A DNA stretch of 64,000 nucleotides from Nocardiopsis algeriensis (GCF_014203695.1 NZ_JACHJO010000005.1:248001-312000), one strand, 5' to 3'; positions 32,822 to 42,132 are shown, counted from the stretch's first letter. Numbers and translations are program-made. Notes: a model not told the origin generated them from the sequence alone.

Positions 32822-33886
32822 ATGGTGACACGTACGACCTTCTCCCCCGGCCGACCCGACGAACGCCTCGTGGTGGGCGTGGACGCGGGCGGCACCGTGA
32901 CCCGCGCCGTGGTGGCCACCCTGTCGGGACAGCCCGTGGGCCGGGCGTGCGCCGCAGGCTCCAACCCCAATGTGCACGGCCCCGAGAGGGCGGCCGAGGA
33001 GCTGGCGTCGGCGGTCGCCGGTGCCCTGGGGCAGGCCGGTGCCCGGGAACGCGGCGCGGTGGCGGCGTGCACGGTGGGGCTGGCGGGAGCCTCGGCCCTG
33101 GCCGACCCGCGGGTACGCGCCCGGTTGGAGGAGGCCCTGGCCCGGGTCGGCCTGCCTCCCGAACGGTGTGTGTTCACCGGGGACGACGAGGCGGCCTTCG
33201 CAGCGGGCACCCCGGCGGCGGACGGAACGGTGCTCGTGGCCGGAACCGGGGCGATCGCCTCCCGGATCGAGGGCCGCAGGCGGGTCCGCTCGGCCGACGG
33301 GATGGGGTGGCTGATCGGCGACGAGGGATCGGCGTTCTGGATCGGCCACCAGGCCGCTCGGGAGACGGCCCGCCAACTCTCGCGCGGCACCGCGCTCAGC
33401 CCGCTGGCACGCCTGGTCGCCAAGCAGGTCATCCCCGGGCAGCGGCCGGCGGAGGGCTCCGACCGCCGGCCTGAGGAGCACGCGCGCGCCTTCGCCAGGA
33501 CACTGGCCGCCGGTCCTCCGATCGAGCTGGCCCGGCTCGCACCGCTGGTCACACAGGCCTTCCACCAGGGTGATCCGGCCTGCACGGTGATCGTCGACGC
33601 CGCCGCCGGACATCTGGCCCACTCGGTGCACCAGGTGCGCTCCCGCGGTGACCGCCTCCCCGTGGTGATGGCCGGAGGGGTGCTGCTCGGTTCCGAGCCG
33701 GTGCGGGCCGCACTCACCCGCAAGCTGGCGCTGGGGGCCGCCGGGGCCCCGGTGCTGACGGCGGGGAGCACGGCGGGCGGCGCCGCCTGGCTGGCCGCCC
33801 TGCGGACCGGGGCCTGTCCGGACGACACCGAGCTGCACTCGGCGCTCACCGAGCCGGAGCCCGGCGGGCGCACCGACGCGGCCTGA
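32822..33886 (+). CDS. BadF/BadG-type ATPase, N-acetylglucosamine kinase-like
   Basis: 354 residues of the actin-like ASKHA fold. GVDAGGTVTRAVVA is phosphate-1, VAGTGAIASRI phosphate-2, and GWLIGDEGSAFWIGHQA is typical of GlcNAc kinases in the BadF/BadG/BcrA/BcrD family. GVLLGSEPVRAAL gives the adenosine motif. It probably phosphorylates an amino sugar recovered from the wall. The ATG lacks a good Shine-Dalgarno, and a GTG directly follows it, so the start is uncertain by a codon. Convergent with a flavoprotein, only 3 bp apart. Confidence 0.85.
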   Translation: MVTRTTFSPGRPDERLVVGVDAGGTVTRAVVATLSGQPVGRACAAGSNPNVHGPERAAEELASAVAGALGQAGARERGAVAACTVGLAGASALADPRVRARLEEALARVGLPPERCVFTGDDEAAFAAGTPAADGTVLVAGTGAIASRIEGRRRVRSADGMGWLIGDEGSAFWIGHQAARETARQLSRGTALSPLARLVAKQVIPGQRPAEGSDRRPEEHARAFARTLAAGPPIELARLAPLVTQAFHQGDPACTVIVDAAAGHLAHSVHQVRSRGDRLPVVMAGGVLLGSEPVRAALTRKLALGAAGAPVLTAGSTAGGAAWLAALRTGACPDDTELHSALTEPEPGGRTDAA

Positions 33887-33889
33887 CCC

Positions 33890-35248
33890 TCACACACCCA
33901 GCTGTTCCAGGGCCACGGTGTAGGCCTCGTTGAACGTGGGGAACTGCGGGATCGCGTCGAGCAGCACCCGGATCGGGATCCCCGCCCGGACCGCCAGTGC
34001 CGCGGTGTGGATCCACTCGGCGGCCTGCGGCGCGAACGCCCAGGCACCCACCAGCACACCCCGGTCGCGGTCGGCCACCAGCCCCAGGGTGCCGCGCGGA
34101 TCGGTGGAGTGCGTCCAGGGCCGGGCCAGCACCTCGGGCAGGTCGACCTCGGCGGTGGCCGTGTCGATCCCCCGCTCCTGCGCCTGCCGGGCGGTCAGAC
34201 CCACGCCGGCGGTCTCGGGGAAGGTGAAGAGCACCCGGGGCACCCCCGTGTAGTCGGCGGTGTGCGCGGCGCCCAGGATGTTGTCGGCCACCACCCGGCC
34301 CTGGTACTTGGCCACGTGCGTGAACATCGACACGCCGGTGACGTCGCCGACGCCCCACAGGCCCGGCCGCACCCGGCAGTGGCGGTCCACCGGCAGGGCG
34401 GCGCCCTCCAGCTCCACCCCGGCCTCCTCCAGTCCCAGGCCGTCGGCGCGGGGCCTGCGCCCGGTGGCCAGGACGAGCACGTCGGTCTCCACGCAGCCGC
34501 CGCTGTCCAGGGCGGCGACGACACCGCTGCCCTCGCGTTCCACCGAGGCGACCTCGGTGCCCAGGTGCACGGTGACACCGTCGCGTGCGAGCTGTTCTGC
34601 GACCAGCTCACCGAGGCGCGGTTCCTCCCGGTCGACCAGGTGCTCACCGCGCTGGACCACGGTGACGGCGCTGCCGGTCCGGGCCAGGAGCTGGGCCAGC
34701 TCCACGGCCACCGCGCCGCCTCCGACCACCAGGGTCCGCCGGGGGACGTCGGTGAGGGTGGCGGCCTCCCTGCTGGTCCACAGGGTGGAGGCGTCCAAGG
34801 TGTCCAGGCCCTCGATCGGCGGGCGCACCGGTTCGGAGCCGGTGGCGACCACCACGTGATCGGCGGTGCACTCCCGGCCGGCCACCTCCAGGCGCCAGGG
34901 GTCGCGGCCCGCGATCCGGGCCCGCCCGCGCAGCACCTGGGCCCCCCGGTCGCGGTAGCCCCGCTCCTGGGCAGAGTCGTCCAGGTGGCGGATCATCTCG
35001 TCCCGGTGGCCGCGCAGCTCCGGCCAGTCCAGGCGGGGGCGGTCGAGTCCGGGGGCAGTGGCCGCCTCCTCGCGCACCTCGGGAGACCGCAGCAGCGTCT
35101 TGGTGGGAATGCACGCGTAGTAGGCGCACTCTCCCCCGATGAGGTTCTCCTCGACCACCGCCACGCGCCGACCCGCCCGCAGCAGCCGGTCGGCGACCGT
35201 CTCGCCACCCGGTCCCATCCCGACGACGACCGCATCCAGGTGTTCCAT
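33890..35248 (-). CDS. FAD pyridine nucleotide-disulfide oxidoreductase
   Basis: 452 residues. FAD motif VVVGMGPGGETVADRLL, NAD motif VVGGGAVAVELAQLL, and redox cysteines in GGECAYYACIPTK (C-x4-C). The C-terminal dimer motif, normally HPTxxE with a catalytic histidine, reads FPTFNEAY, so that His is missing. This is a lipoamide-dehydrogenase/mercuric-reductase relative whose disulfide partner is probably not lipoamide. ATG follows GGAG. Substrate unknown. Confidence 0.88.
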   Translation of the reverse strand: MEHLDAVVVGMGPGGETVADRLLRAGRRVAVVEENLIGGECAYYACIPTKTLLRSPEVREEAATAPGLDRPRLDWPELRGHRDEMIRHLDDSAQERGYRDRGAQVLRGRARIAGRDPWRLEVAGRECTADHVVVATGSEPVRPPIEGLDTLDASTLWTSREAATLTDVPRRTLVVGGGAVAVELAQLLARTGSAVTVVQRGEHLVDREEPRLGELVAEQLARDGVTVHLGTEVASVEREGSGVVAALDSGGCVETDVLVLATGRRPRADGLGLEEAGVELEGAALPVDRHCRVRPGLWGVGDVTGVSMFTHVAKYQGRVVADNILGAAHTADYTGVPRVLFTFPETAGVGLTARQAQERGIDTATAEVDLPEVLARPWTHSTDPRGTLGLVADRDRGVLVGAWAFAPQAAEWIHTAALAVRAGIPIRVLLDAIPQFPTFNEAYTVALEQLGV

Positions 35249-35442
35249 GTCCACTCCGCTCCCCCGTGGTCCGCACACCCGATGGTCGCTCCTGCCCCGG
35301 GCGGCGGGGCGGCGACACGCGGTCGCGCCTCCGACCTCCTGTGCGCCGCACCACGGCCCCTGACGTGCTCCGGGCCGGGGGAACGTGATGGAATTGCGGG
35401 TCGTCACCCCCGTTCCGAGAGGAGACGCCGCACCGGCGCGCC

Positions 35443-36075
35443 ATGTCCACGAAGACCCTGATCCTGGCCCTCGATCTGCTGGGGACCTTCGCCTTCGCCG
35501 TCGACGGCGCCCTCACCGCCATACGCACCGCACGGGTCGACATCGTCGGGGTCCTGGTCCTGGGCCTGATCACCGCCATCGGCGGCGGCGTCATCCGCGA
35601 CGTCCTGCTCGGGGTGACCCCGGCGACCTTCCAGGACTGGCGCTACCTCACCACGGCCCTGGTGGGGGCGGGCGTCGCCTTCTTCCTCAGCCGGCAGCTC
35701 ACCCACCTGGCCAAGCCGATCCTGGTCTTCGACGCGATCGGGCTCAGCCTCTTCGCGGTGATAGGGGCGACCAAGGCCCTGGCGGCGGGGTTCGGCCCGC
35801 TCCAGGCCGCACTGCTGGGCATGATCACGGGCGTGGGCGGCGGCACGATCCGCGACGTGCTGCTCAACCGTGTGCCCACGGTGTTCAGCGCCAACTCGCA
35901 CCTGTACGCCGTCCCGGCGCTCCTGGGCGCGCTCCTGGTCGCGATCCCCCACACCTTCGGCCTCACGTGGGGGTGGATCGCGGTGGTCGGCGCACTCGTG
36001 TGCTTCGGCGTGCGCATCCTGGCCCTGCTCTACCGCTGGAGCGCGCCCGTACCGCCCGGCAGCCCTCCGCTGTAG
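35443..36075 (+). CDS. TRIC-family cation channel (UPF0126)
   Basis: 210 residues, seven helices made of two homologous halves, each with a kinked-helix motif: IGGGVIRDVLLGVTP and VGGGTIRDVLLNRVP. By family it forms a homotrimeric monovalent cation channel in the inner membrane. Its last 46 bases overlap the 3' end of the convergent LysR gene. ATG is chosen although the GAGAGGAG element is rather far (about 18 bases) upstream. Confidence 0.9.
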   Translation: MSTKTLILALDLLGTFAFAVDGALTAIRTARVDIVGVLVLGLITAIGGGVIRDVLLGVTPATFQDWRYLTTALVGAGVAFFLSRQLTHLAKPILVFDAIGLSLFAVIGATKALAAGFGPLQAALLGMITGVGGGTIRDVLLNRVPTVFSANSHLYAVPALLGALLVAIPHTFGLTWGWIAVVGALVCFGVRILALLYRWSAPVPPGSPPL

Positions 36076-36977
36076 GGGGCCAGCGCGCGTGCGGCGGCAC
36101 GGCGCAGCAGCGCGACCACCGACCGGACCGGTTCCGAGGGCCGGCGGCGGTGGACCGCGTAGACCTCCCGTGCCAGGTCGGCGCCCCGCAGGGCTCCGGC
36201 GACCCAGCCGCCGCGGCAGGCGGTGCCCAGAACGCTCAGGGGGACCAGGGCCACGCCCCGGCCGGCGCCGATCAGGGCCAGGGCCACTTCGTAGTCGTGG
36301 GTCTCGTAGGTGACGTCGAGGCGCACCCCCGCCTTCTCGGCGGCGGCGTCCAGGGTGGTGCGGTCGTGGATGCCCGGGGGCCCGCAGATCCATTCCTCGT
36401 GCGCCAGGTCGGCCAGGGTGGGGCCGCGGCCCACGACGGGGTGCCCCGCGGGGGCGACCACCACGAGCGGATCGACCAGGACGCGCTCGCGGTGCAGTCC
36501 CGCGGCACGGGGCAGCGGGACCCCGGGATAGCGATGGGTGACGAGCAGGTCGAGTTCCCCGGAGGCCACCAGGCCGTGTCCGCCGGGCGGTTCGACGTCC
36601 GACAGCGACAGGCGTACCTGGGGGTGCTCGTCACCGAAGGCCGCGAGCACGCCGGGCAGCAGGGTCTTGGCCGCGCTGGCGAAGGATCCCAGGGACAGGC
36701 GCTCGGGCGGGCGCCCGGCATGGGCGCGCATCGCCGCCTCCGCGTCGCGCAGCTCCCCCAGGACGCGCTCCCCGTGTTCGAGCAGCAGCCGCCCGGCGTC
36801 GGTGAGGGTGGCCCCCGTACGGCCCCGCTCCACCAGGGTGCACCCGGTCTCGCGCTCCAGTTTGGTCAGCTGCTGGGACAGGGCGGGAGGGGTGAAGGAG
36901 AGGCGCTGCGCCGCAGCGGCGATCGAACCGGCGTGGGCGATCTCCACCAGCACGCGCAGACGGTTGGCATCCAGCAC
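36030..36977 (-). CDS. LysR-family transcriptional regulator
   Basis: 315 residues. N-terminal helix-turn-helix in the first 60 (VLVEIAHAGSIAAAAQRLSF, PALSQQLTKLERETG), then a periplasmic-binding-like effector domain. Start GTG after GAGGGGGC; a TTG ten codons upstream is less likely. It is divergent from a PLP-dependent dehydratase/deaminase, the classical LysR arrangement, so it probably activates that gene with an amino-acid-derived ligand. It overlaps the TRIC gene tail to tail. Confidence 0.9.
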   Translation of the reverse strand: MLDANRLRVLVEIAHAGSIAAAAQRLSFTPPALSQQLTKLERETGCTLVERGRTGATLTDAGRLLLEHGERVLGELRDAEAAMRAHAGRPPERLSLGSFASAAKTLLPGVLAAFGDEHPQVRLSLSDVEPPGGHGLVASGELDLLVTHRYPGVPLPRAAGLHRERVLVDPLVVVAPAGHPVVGRGPTLADLAHEEWICGPPGIHDRTTLDAAAEKAGVRLDVTYETHDYEVALALIGAGRGVALVPLSVLGTACRGGWVAGALRGADLAREVYAVHRRRPSEPVRSVVALLRRAAARALAPYSGGLPGGTGALQR

Positions 36978-37037
36978 CGCGGCCCCCTCGAACACAACAT
37001 GGTGCAAAGTTTTTCTTCACGTTCTTTAGCAGACCCA

Positions 37038-37048
37038 ACTTTAAGTTA
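37038..37048. promoter_or_regulatory. Possible LysR binding site
   Basis: AACTT-T-AAGTT in the AT-rich 90 bp between the divergent LysR and dehydratase genes, placed near the -35 region of the dehydratase. A T-N9-A-type palindrome is what LysR regulators bind; assignment is by position only. Confidence 0.4.
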
Positions 37049-37066
37049 ACCACCGGTAGGGGCAGC

Positions 37067-38005
37067 ATGGGAGGCATGAGCCCCGAGACCGCACACGCGC
37101 TGCGCACGCCCACGGCCACCGACGTCCGTGCCGCGGCCGAACGCATCGCACCCCATGCCCGCCGCACACCCGTCCTGCGCACCGAGGTGGACGGCCGCCC
37201 GCTGACGCTGAAGCTGGAGCACCTCCAGCTCACGGGCGCCTTCAAACTCCGCGGGGCGCTCAACGCCCTGCTGGCCGGGGAGGGCACCGACCGGGTGATC
37301 ACCGCCTCGGGCGGCAACCACGGGCTCGGCGTGGCCACCGCCGCACGCCTGCTGGGCGTGCACGCCACGGTGTACGTCCCCGAGACCGTCCCCCGCGCCA
37401 AGGCCGCCCCGCTGGCCGCGACCGGCGCCGAGATCGTCCGGATCGGCGACCACTACGCGCAGGCCGCCCTGGCCGCGCGCGAGCACGCCGAGCACGAAGG
37501 GGTGCGCTACCTGCACGCCTTCGACGACCCCCTCGTGGTGGCAGGCCAGGGCACCATCGGCCTGGAGATCGCGGCGGACGCCCCCGAGTGCGACACGATC
37601 GCCGTGGCGGTGGGCGGCGGAGGTCTCGTGGCCGGGGTCCGGCTGGGGGCCGGGGGCCGTACGGTCGTGGGGGTGGAACCCGAGGGCTGCCGGAGCCTGC
37701 ACGCCGCCCTGGCCGCCGGGCAGCCCGTGGAGACACCGGTGGACTCGGTCGCCTCCTCCGCCCTGGGCGCCTCCACCCTGGGCCGGGTCCCCTTCGAGGT
37801 GCTGGAGGGCAACCCCGTCACCCCCGCCCTGGTGAGCGACACCGAGATCCTGCACGCGCAGGACCGGCTGTGGGAGGAGTTCCGCATCGCCACCGAACCG
37901 GCCGCCGCCGTGCCCTTCGCGGCCTGGCTGGCGGGACGCGTCCCGGGCGAGCACCCGTGCCTGGTGGTGTGCGGGGCCAACACCTCGTGGGAGCGCACCG
38001 GCTGA
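37067..38005 (+). CDS. PLP-dependent threonine/serine dehydratase-like enzyme
   Basis: 312 residues, fold type II. PLP lysine in GAFKLRGALNAL, phosphate loop SGGNHGLGVA and glycine-rich AVGGGGLVAGV. It likely deaminates threonine, serine or hydroxyaspartate to a keto acid; there is no ACT regulatory domain. ATG 37067 is four bases from TAGGGG; a second ATG at 37076 is an alternative. It is divergent from a LysR regulator that probably controls it. Confidence 0.88.
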   Translation: MGGMSPETAHALRTPTATDVRAAAERIAPHARRTPVLRTEVDGRPLTLKLEHLQLTGAFKLRGALNALLAGEGTDRVITASGGNHGLGVATAARLLGVHATVYVPETVPRAKAAPLAATGAEIVRIGDHYAQAALAAREHAEHEGVRYLHAFDDPLVVAGQGTIGLEIAADAPECDTIAVAVGGGGLVAGVRLGAGGRTVVGVEPEGCRSLHAALAAGQPVETPVDSVASSALGASTLGRVPFEVLEGNPVTPALVSDTEILHAQDRLWEEFRIATEPAAAVPFAAWLAGRVPGEHPCLVVCGANTSWERTG

Positions 38006-38016
38006 CCCCTTTCCGG

Positions 38017-38052
38017 CAGGTCACCCCCCACCCCCGGGCGGGGAGTGACCTG
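38017..38052 (+). terminator. Hairpin terminator after dehydratase
   Basis: CAGGTCAC (38017-38024) pairs with GTGACCTG (38045-38052), with further C/G pairing inside, 11 bp past the stop. Confidence 0.6.
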
Positions 38053-38140
38053 AAGCACTTCCCCTCCGCCGCGTTCCTCGTTACCGGCCGGTCACCCCTA
38101 CAGTTGGGGCTCGTACCGGGAAGCGGCGAGGGGAGAGCAC

Positions 38141-38806
38141 ATGTTCTACAGTGCGTTGCGGCAGGCGACATCACTCCTCGCCAGGGCCCTGTGCCGTCCC
38201 ACCGTCGAGGGCCGCGACAACGTCCCCGCCACGGGACCCGTCCTGCTGGCCAGCAACCATCTGTCGTTCATCGACAGCGTCGCCATCCCCCTCTCGGTCA
38301 CCCAGCGGCCGGTCCGCTTCCTGGCCAAGAGCGACTACTTCACGGGCACCGGGGTCAAAGGGCGCCTCACCAAGACACTCTTCACCTCCCTGGGCGCCGT
38401 CCCGGTGGAGCGCGGCAACGCCCGCGACGCCATGCTGTCGCTGGAGATGATGCTGGAGCGCCTGCGCAACGGCGAGGCCTGCGTGATCTATCCCGAGGGA
38501 ACCCGTTCACGTGACGGCCGCCTCTACCGCGGCCGCACCGGCGTCGCCCTCCTGGCCCTGGAGTCCAAGGCGCCGGTGGTGCCGGTCGCCGTCTCGGGCA
38601 CCCAGCACGTGCAGCCCGTCGGTACCTCCCTGCCCCGGCCCCACCCCTACACCGTGCGCTTCGGCGCACCGATGGACTTCTCCACCGGCTACGACCACCT
38701 CGCCCCCGGCAAGGCCCGCCGGATGATCACCGACGAGGTCATGGACGCCATCCACGCCCTCTCCGGCCAGGAGCGGGCCGACCACTACAACACCCTCGGC
38801 GCCTGA
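38141..38806 (+). CDS. 1-acyl-glycerol-3-phosphate acyltransferase (PlsC family)
   Basis: 221 residues. NHLSFIDS holds the catalytic HX4D, YPEGTRS the glycerophosphate-binding motif. It transfers an acyl chain to lysophosphatidate at the inner membrane face; actinomycetes have several copies, so the exact role is uncertain. ATG follows AGGGGAGAGC. Upstream is a palindrome ACCGGCCGGT (about 38081-38090) near the promoter. Confidence 0.92.
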   Translation: MFYSALRQATSLLARALCRPTVEGRDNVPATGPVLLASNHLSFIDSVAIPLSVTQRPVRFLAKSDYFTGTGVKGRLTKTLFTSLGAVPVERGNARDAMLSLEMMLERLRNGEACVIYPEGTRSRDGRLYRGRTGVALLALESKAPVVPVAVSGTQHVQPVGTSLPRPHPYTVRFGAPMDFSTGYDHLAPGKARRMITDEVMDAIHALSGQERADHYNTLGA

Positions 38807-38877
38807 CCGGGGCCGAGCGCGGGCACCCGCGGAGGGTGACCCCGGTCGGCGGCGTACCGCCGGTGGCGCCCTGCCTC

Positions 38878-40122
38878 CTACCCGGCGCGCGAACCGTCGG
38901 CGGAAGAGCCGGTGCGCTCCCCCGCACCCCGGCGCAGCGCCAGGGCGGCCGTCCCGGCCCCGGCCGCTGCCATGACCGCCCCCAACAGCACCCAGCCGAG
39001 AGTCCCCGCGGCCAGGATCAGCGGCAGCACCAGCGCCGAGCCCGTGATCCGCGCCAGGGAGCCGGCCATCCCGAACACCGCCTGGTACCTCCCCTGGAGA
39101 TGTGAGGGGGCCTCGCGCAGGGCCAGGTGCCAGGCAGGCGGCCCGGCCGCGACCTCACCGACCGTCAGCAGTGCCACCGCCGCCAGGGCGGTCGCCGCCG
39201 CAGCGGCCGCACCTCCGAGGGAGGAGGCCGCCAGCAGCGCACAGGAGGCCAGGAGGGCGGCTCCCGCGACGGCGGCGGAGCAGGCGGCCGCGGCATGCGT
39301 GGTCACCCGCGCCGACCACGGTCCCTGCAGGGACAGGACCAGGACCGTGTTCAGCCCCAGGCAGGCCGCGGACACCCACAGCGGTGCACCGGTGCGCGTG
39401 CTCAGCCACAGGGGCAGGATCACCGACAGCACGGGCATGTACAGCTGCAGGAGGCAGGCCAGGGCGGTGACCGCCACCAGGCGGCGGTCGCGCAGCGCCA
39501 CCGCCGCGCCCGCCCGGCCCTGCGGACCCCGTGCGCTGTCCAGGCCGCGCGGCAGTCCGGCCAGCAGCACCGCGCAGGCGAACACCGTCCCGGCCCCGGC
39601 CGTGTAGAGGAGGAGGAAGGCGGACTCCTCCCCGTACGCCAGCACCAGGGCACCGGCAACGGTCCCCGCGCCGATGCCCGCGTTGAGCAGCATGTGCATG
39701 TGCGACCGGGCCCGGACCCTCGCTCCGGGGGCGACCTGCGCCGCGACCAGGGCCTGCCGTACGGCGCCCAACCCCGCCTGGGCCACCACGAGGACGACCG
39801 TGGCCGCGGCGTACGGCCCCAGGCCGTCCGCCGCCAGGTAGCCCAGAAGGGCCCCGCACACCAGGAGCGTGTGGGCAACGGCGGCACGGCGGAGGCCGAC
39901 CGCGTCGGCAAGCGCGCCCATCGGGGCCGAGAGGGCGAGGGCGCACATACTCGCGGCTGCCATGACCAGGCCTATCTCCTCCGCAGCCAGGCCCACCCGT
40001 GAGCTGAAGTAGAGGGCCGAGGTGGCCAGCACGGAACCGTCGACGACGGCCCCGACGAGCTGGGCGGTGTACACGCGGCGCACGGTCGAGGGCACCCGGC
40101 TGCGGAGGGTCTCTGCGGTCAT
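38878..40122 (-). CDS. MFS transporter
   Basis: 414 residues, 12 predicted helices, with an MFS motif-A-like loop GALADAVGLRRAA after helix 2. Substrate is not evident. The ATG is six bases after TAGCTT, so it is leaderless. It is divergent from a MocR-type regulator with just 46 bp between the two start codons, which strongly suggests that the regulator controls this exporter. Confidence 0.87.
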   Translation of the reverse strand: MTAETLRSRVPSTVRRVYTAQLVGAVVDGSVLATSALYFSSRVGLAAEEIGLVMAAASMCALALSAPMGALADAVGLRRAAVAHTLLVCGALLGYLAADGLGPYAAATVVLVVAQAGLGAVRQALVAAQVAPGARVRARSHMHMLLNAGIGAGTVAGALVLAYGEESAFLLLYTAGAGTVFACAVLLAGLPRGLDSARGPQGRAGAAVALRDRRLVAVTALACLLQLYMPVLSVILPLWLSTRTGAPLWVSAACLGLNTVLVLSLQGPWSARVTTHAAAACSAAVAGAALLASCALLAASSLGGAAAAAATALAAVALLTVGEVAAGPPAWHLALREAPSHLQGRYQAVFGMAGSLARITGSALVLPLILAAGTLGWVLLGAVMAAAGAGTAALALRRGAGERTGSSADGSRAG

Positions 40123-40168
40123 GGGCCAAAGCTAGGGAGTGTCCTGCTCTGCCCTACAGTGCAATTCC

Positions 40169-41569
40169 ATGTCGGGAACACGGGCCATTTCAGGAATCGA
40201 CCTGCACGTCGATGTGTCGGGGACACGGGTGTCGAGATCGCTGGAGAAGGCCCTGCGCGAGGCTGTCACCGGTGGCCGTCTCCCGGCCGGGACCCGGCTG
40301 CCCTCCGCGCGTACGCTCGCCGCCGACCTGGGTATCGCTCGCAACAGCGTGGCCGAGGCCTACGGGCAGCTGGCGGCCGAGGGCCGGCTGGTGTCCCGGG
40401 TGGGGGCCGGGACGTGGGTGGCAGAGAGGCCGGGGAAAGCCGATCCGGCGCGGCTTCCCGAACCGGCGCCGGCGCCCGCCCTGGACCTGCGCGGCGGGAT
40501 CCCCGACACCTCGGCCTTCCCCCGGGAGGCGTGGGCGGCCGCCGTGCGGCGGGCCCTGGCCCGGACCCCGTCCGCCGACCTGGGCTACGGCGGCCCGCAG
40601 GGCTCCCCCGTGCTGCGCGAGGCACTGGCCGGCTACCTGGCCCGCACCCGCGGCGTGCGTTCCGCCTCCGCCGGCATCCTGGTGGGAAACGGCTTCGGCG
40701 ACCTGCTCGCCGCCACCTGCCGCCTCCTGTACGACACAGGGGTGCGCAGGATCGCGGTGGAGGAGTACGGACACGGGCTCCACCGCAGGATCGCCCGCGC
40801 CCAGGGGTTGGAGACCGTCGCAGTTCCCGTGGACGAGGAGGGCGCCGACGTGGGCCTCCTCGACCGGCTCGGGGCCGGAGCCGTCCTGCTCACCCCGGCG
40901 CACCAGTTCCCCACCGGGGCCGTGCTGTCGGCGGAGCGCCGCAGGGCCCTGGCCCGGTGGGCGTGTGAGACCGGGGGACTCGTGCTGGAGGACGACTACG
41001 ACGGGGAGTTCCGCTACGACCGGCGCTCGGCGGGCGCGCTGCAGGCGCTGGCCCCCGACCGCGTGCTCTACTTCGGTACGGCGAGCAAGGCACTGGCGCC
41101 GGCGGTGGGGCTGGCGTGGGCGGCCGTGCCCCCGCACATGTGCGACGGGCTCGCCCTCCAGCGGGAGCTGTCGGGCGGCGGGCACAACCTGCTCGGCCAG
41201 CTCGCCCTGGCCGAGTTCCTCTCCTCCCACCAGTACGACCGGACCGTGCGGCGGCTCCGCGGCCGCTACCGGGCCCGCGGCCGGGCTGTGGCCTCCGCCG
41301 TCTCGTCCTTGGAGGGGTTCTCCGTCCGCGCCCCGGAGGCAGGCCTGCACTGCCTGGTCGTCCTCCCCCCGCGGGTGCGGGAGGAGGACGCCGTGGCCGA
41401 GGCCGCCCGCCGGGGCCTGCTCCTGGAGGGCCTGTCCTCCTTCGCCGACGGCGGCAGCGGACGGCACCGGGGCGCCGTCGTGGTCGGCCACGGCGCCTCG
41501 GCGCCCCACCTGTTCTCCCGGGCCCTGGAGGTGTTCTCCGCGGCGATGGCCGCCGCAGGGCGGGCCTGA
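40169..41569 (+). CDS. MocR-family regulator (GntR HTH fused to aminotransferase)
   Basis: 466 residues. A GntR winged helix at about 15-85 (LPSARTLAADLGIARNSVAE) is fused to a fold type I aminotransferase domain with PLP lysine in FGTASKALAPAVGLAW and the aspartate in EDDYDGEF. Such proteins sense PLP and an amino compound. ATG is eight bases after TACAGT, leaderless. The divergent MFS gene is the likely target. The related PdxR proteins control vitamin B6 synthesis genes, none of which is adjacent. Confidence 0.92.
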   Translation: MSGTRAISGIDLHVDVSGTRVSRSLEKALREAVTGGRLPAGTRLPSARTLAADLGIARNSVAEAYGQLAAEGRLVSRVGAGTWVAERPGKADPARLPEPAPAPALDLRGGIPDTSAFPREAWAAAVRRALARTPSADLGYGGPQGSPVLREALAGYLARTRGVRSASAGILVGNGFGDLLAATCRLLYDTGVRRIAVEEYGHGLHRRIARAQGLETVAVPVDEEGADVGLLDRLGAGAVLLTPAHQFPTGAVLSAERRRALARWACETGGLVLEDDYDGEFRYDRRSAGALQALAPDRVLYFGTASKALAPAVGLAWAAVPPHMCDGLALQRELSGGGHNLLGQLALAEFLSSHQYDRTVRRLRGRYRARGRAVASAVSSLEGFSVRAPEAGLHCLVVLPPRVREEDAVAEAARRGLLLEGLSSFADGGSGRHRGAVVVGHGASAPHLFSRALEVFSAAMAAAGRA

Positions 41570-41571
41570 CG

Positions 41572-42132
41572 TCAGGGCCTTCTGCCCGTGAGGGCCAGGA
41601 GGCGGTCCTGGTCCCCGGCGCCGTCGCCGGGTTCGACCGGGGCGTCGAACATCGCACCGGGGCCGAACTCCTGGCCGCGCGCCCACACCAGCAGCTCCTT
41701 CGCCAGCTCCGGGTCGACACGGTCGTCGGTCCCCAGGGCACGGGCCAGGTCCCAGGCGTGCACGGCCAGGTCGAAGGTCATCTGCCACAGGTAGAGCTCG
41801 GCGGGAACCTCGCCGAAGGACAGGTGGACCGTGCCCTGCAGCGCCGAGGGGGCGAGCCAGGCGGCACGCGCCTCGCGGGAGGCCACCTCCCACGAGACGA
41901 GGGGCTCCTCCCCGAGGTTGTCCCCCTCCATGCGGTCCCCGACGTCCTCGACGCGGGCGCCACCCAGCAGGGACGGCACCCACAGCTGCTCGGTGGTCAG
42001 ATGGTTGACCAGGTCGTGGACGTCCCAGTCCTCGCACGGCGTGGGCAGTGCCCAGTCGGTCATCCGCACCCGGCGGACCCTCCGGTCGAACTCCTCCATG
42101 GCCGTGCCGTGCAGATCGATCAGCTCTGGCAT
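41572..42132 (-). CDS. Mycothiol-dependent maleylpyruvate isomerase-type protein (TIGR03086-like)
   Basis: 186 residues of the DinB/MDMPI four-helix fold. CEDWDVHDLVNHL gives the first metal histidine and FDLAVHAWDLARALG the second metal-binding region. Members are mycothiol- or bacillithiol-dependent transferases and isomerases, the actinobacterial counterpart of glutathione-dependent enzymes. ATG after AGGGGG. It is convergent with the MocR gene two bases away. Reaction unknown; with a homogentisate pathway in the window, a role as thiol-dependent isomerase is conceivable but unproven. Confidence 0.85.
   Translation of the reverse strand: MPELIDLHGTAMEEFDRRVRRVRMTDWALPTPCEDWDVHDLVNHLTTEQLWVPSLLGGARVEDVGDRMEGDNLGEEPLVSWEVASREARAAWLAPSALQGTVHLSFGEVPAELYLWQMTFDLAVHAWDLARALGTDDRVDPELAKELLVWARGQEFGPGAMFDAPVEPGDGAGDQDRLLALTGRRP

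Noticed and set aside
41572..42132. Assigning this mycothiol-type protein as the missing maleylacetoacetate isomerase
   Set aside because: Not in the homogentisate operon, and the family has many unrelated functions, so location and sequence do not support it specifically.
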